Part shown: positions 55,555 to 64,000 of the stretch, piece after piece
Numbering within the stretch: position 1 is the first letter of the stretch
Layout: every line of letters begins with the position of its first letter
Source: Euryodendron excelsum
Lineage: Eukaryota; Streptophyta; Magnoliopsida; Ericales; Pentaphylacaceae
Reading direction: 5' to 3'
Assembly: GCA_033060915.1 (NCBI GenBank)
Contig: CM065382.1
Coordinates: 5,353,501-5,417,500, forward strand
Length of the DNA stretch: 64,000 nt
Position numbers and translations under genes: made by a program
The notes under the pieces: model-generated
The model's database searches: none
Seen by the model: the letters and a program-made list of their open reading frames with translations, nothing else
Told to the model about the DNA's origin: nothing

Positions 55555-57380
55555 GTGGATCCATACATGACCAATTATGAATAATAATATTGTAATGCAC
55601 AATGGTGTGTGACATTGTATGGAATAATTTTTTTAAAATAAAATAAAAACAAGTCCACGCTATTTTCTACAATTCTCTCCTCTTAATGAGAAATTATTTG
55701 ATACTTTTAGAACGTCACATCAATATTGCTTTTCTAGCTCTTTCGTATTAGTTGGGACCAGGCCCAATGTCGGTCTGGTGGATGTGCTTGAGATCTACTT
55801 AGTAAGATAACTCATTGTATTGTGACAAGCATAGTGATGACACGGTGCTTTAAGAGCATAAATTTTTCCTCCTAATTCATACATACTTATTTTAATATAT
55901 GCGCTTGGTTAATTTTTTGATGATTTTCAAATGATTTGCTGTATTTTTATTAAACTGGTTTTAAATTAAAGATGAAAGGCTATTTAACAAACCATATATT
56001 AAATACGTGAATTCACATTCAAACCTTTGGCGAAAGAAATATTTTTTGAGCAACTTGATGAAATGGACAGTCTTTGCTAGATCATGTTAGCCAAAATTGC
56101 GGTTGTCACCAAAGATAGTGTACTAAAGCTTTCTAGTTTGATGTCTATGTAAAATAACAGAAAGATTGAAACCAAGGCCCGTTTGTTATAATTTTTTCGG
56201 GTTGGTTTACTTTTTTTTGTTTATAAGCAAAATAATTAAATTTTTTTAAAATTTTTTGCTTTTTTATTTGTCTTAGCTCATAAAAACAAAAAAATAAAAA
56301 AGATTTAATTTTTTTTACTTATATACACAAAAAAAAAAAACAAAATATAGATTTAAGCTCTACCAAACCATATCTAGCCAACTTCATTCGCGTAAGGGTC
56401 TAATACATGTATCTACTATCTATAACCAGTCTAATGACTAGGGTTTCCCATTGGCAGCATCCTCGGCTATCAAAGGCTGCATTTATAGTTGTACTATATA
56501 AACTTTTTGTGAAGTCATAATTCACCTTCAAATCTTAGAAAACTCATTGGTATATGATATGGCAAACTTCCATCCTCTTTATGCCCAATACATAATATGA
56601 TAGGAGAAAAAAAATAAGAGAAATGTAAATAAAATTTTAGAAATATATTGGTTTCTCTCATTTTGGTTGGCTTGTAAAGAAGGAGAGAAAAATAGAAAAG
56701 GTATTTTTAGGAAAAATTAGAAGGGAAATCATAATGTAAACAATGAACAGTATAAACAAATTTAAGGTACAAATACCTCAAATCAAGTTTTAAATACTTT
56801 TCCCTATATATTGTTTAATTTCTTACCCCTCCAAATAAGGGAAAATAATCAAAATTTATTAACCTAAATTAATTTTACTTCAACAAAGTTTGTGCAAACA
56901 GTTTTTTTAAATTTTTTTACTTTTGTTTCATTGATTTATAAGAAAAAAAAGATTTTTTTTGCTTTTTAACTTTTATAAACTAAAAATAAGTAAAAAAGTA
57001 AAAAGTAAAAACAAAAAAATAAAAAAATATAAATTTTTTTTTTTTTTACCTATAAACTGAAAAAAAGATAAGCAACCACCGCCAAACTTTTGTCCAAAGT
57101 GAAAACTTTTTGTCGGCTACAGGACACTCAGCTAGGGCAGCTCATGCCAGGACACGATACGATGTAGTTTTGTCCGTAACCCTTTTTGCCTCCAGTTAAT
57201 TAGCAAAAACTGCCCAATCCTTCACCGCCGTCGCGTTTTAAACGGTCGAATCACGACGACGTTGGCACCGTGTCTGAACTCTAAACTCGCGGTCAGACTG
57301 CCACTATTTGTAATTACAGTGAACAAAGGGGGGCACTTTGGGAATTCAGTTCATTTAACAAACGTTAAATTGTTTTCGCT
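55555..57380. other. Intergenic DNA before the myosin gene
   Basis: No gene is recognised. AT-rich tracts at 56180-56345 and 56890-57060 resemble decayed MITEs (GGCCCGTTTGTTATAATTTT at the left). The segment 57100-57380 is GC-richer and is the probable promoter of the myosin gene. Confidence 0.4.
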
Positions 57381-57852
57381 TTCTTAATTAGCGAAGGAAG
57401 ACGAGAAGTGGAGACGAAGAAAACCAAAACCAAAACAAAAACACACAAGAGAGACAGAGAGACCTTTGCTTTGCAGAGCAAGGGTTTTGTATCTCTCTCC
57501 ACACCCATTTTTTTCCATTTTTCGGCGAAAAATCGGACCGTTGAAAGCGTATAAGCTTAATGTGCCGCCTTGTTTTGCTTTGATGTTTGTGTTTCCTGAA
57601 AGCAAGAAAATCAAGAAGCTGTACTGAAGATAACAAAGGGAGGGGGAAGTCATTGGTTGTGGCATTGATCTTGAGCAGAGGATAAGAGAGAATTGGGCCA
57701 AGAAAAGGAAAGGGGAGTTGTGGGTTTGGATTCGAAATTCACCGCTGGAAATTGGGAGAATCAGTCTGTTCTTTGGTCTCTGGTGGTTGAACTGTCATTG
57801 TCTTTGAAGGGATCGGAAGCCGAGGTTTCCGATCCGGTTACAGTTATTTGAA

Positions 57853-64000
<6,148 letters not shown>

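Overview
This is plant nuclear DNA, most likely from a eudicot. It is AT-rich, its genes are split by introns with GT-AG borders, its intergenic DNA is full of old transposon pieces, and its proteins are close to Arabidopsis families. There are six protein genes, and I joined exons wherever frame and splice sites agreed. No tRNA, rRNA or CRISPR was seen. The species cannot be fixed from the sequence alone.

Layout. 1768-2192 (+): a small two-exon cupin. 2193-8774: transposon relics, including a Tourist-type MITE and two Helitron-like elements lying end to end. 8775-14432 (-), with a 5' leader exon to about 15270: a LisH/CTLH/WD40 protein of the WDR26/GID7 type. 15383-20200: AT-rich spacer with one MITE. 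20787-29182 (+): an ALE2-type receptor-like kinase in eight coding exons, with a solo LTR in intron 1 and a MITE in intron 5. 30331-39925 (+): a pfkB-family sugar/nucleoside kinase in thirteen coding exons, with a MULE-type MITE and a dead LINE fragment in its introns. 40934-43945 (-): an intronless MCTP (four C2 domains plus membrane region). 43946-57400: a 13 kb gene-poor block with an outward-facing pair of Helitron-like ends, a complete short TRIM-type LTR element, MITEs and tandem duplications. 57853-64000 (+): the first nine coding exons of a class XI myosin, cut by the window edge, with a hAT-type element in a 2.8 kb intron.

How the genes relate. They form no operon-like unit. Their order is informative, however. 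From memory, Arabidopsis At5g43920 (WD40), At5g43910 (pfkB kinase) and At5g43900 (myosin XI MYA2) are neighbours, while ALE2 (At2g20300) sits beside myosin XI-G (At2g20290). This window carries all these types together, which fits an ancestral block from which Arabidopsis lost different genes on two duplicated segments. Likely roles are protein degradation (GID/CTLH E3 complex), epidermal and cuticle signalling (ALE2), small-molecule phosphorylation (pfkB), ER-plasma membrane contact and plasmodesmata (MCTP), and actin-based organelle transport (myosin XI).

Limits. Exon borders come from reading frame, splice consensus and remembered family sequence, with no transcript data. Transposon classes come from termini and target-site duplications seen by eye. 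I found no strong case for a new biological system. The most unusual structures are the Helitron-like pairs, the TRIM with an in-frame 12-residue-period internal repeat, and a GC-AG intron with a tandem acceptor in the kinase gene.
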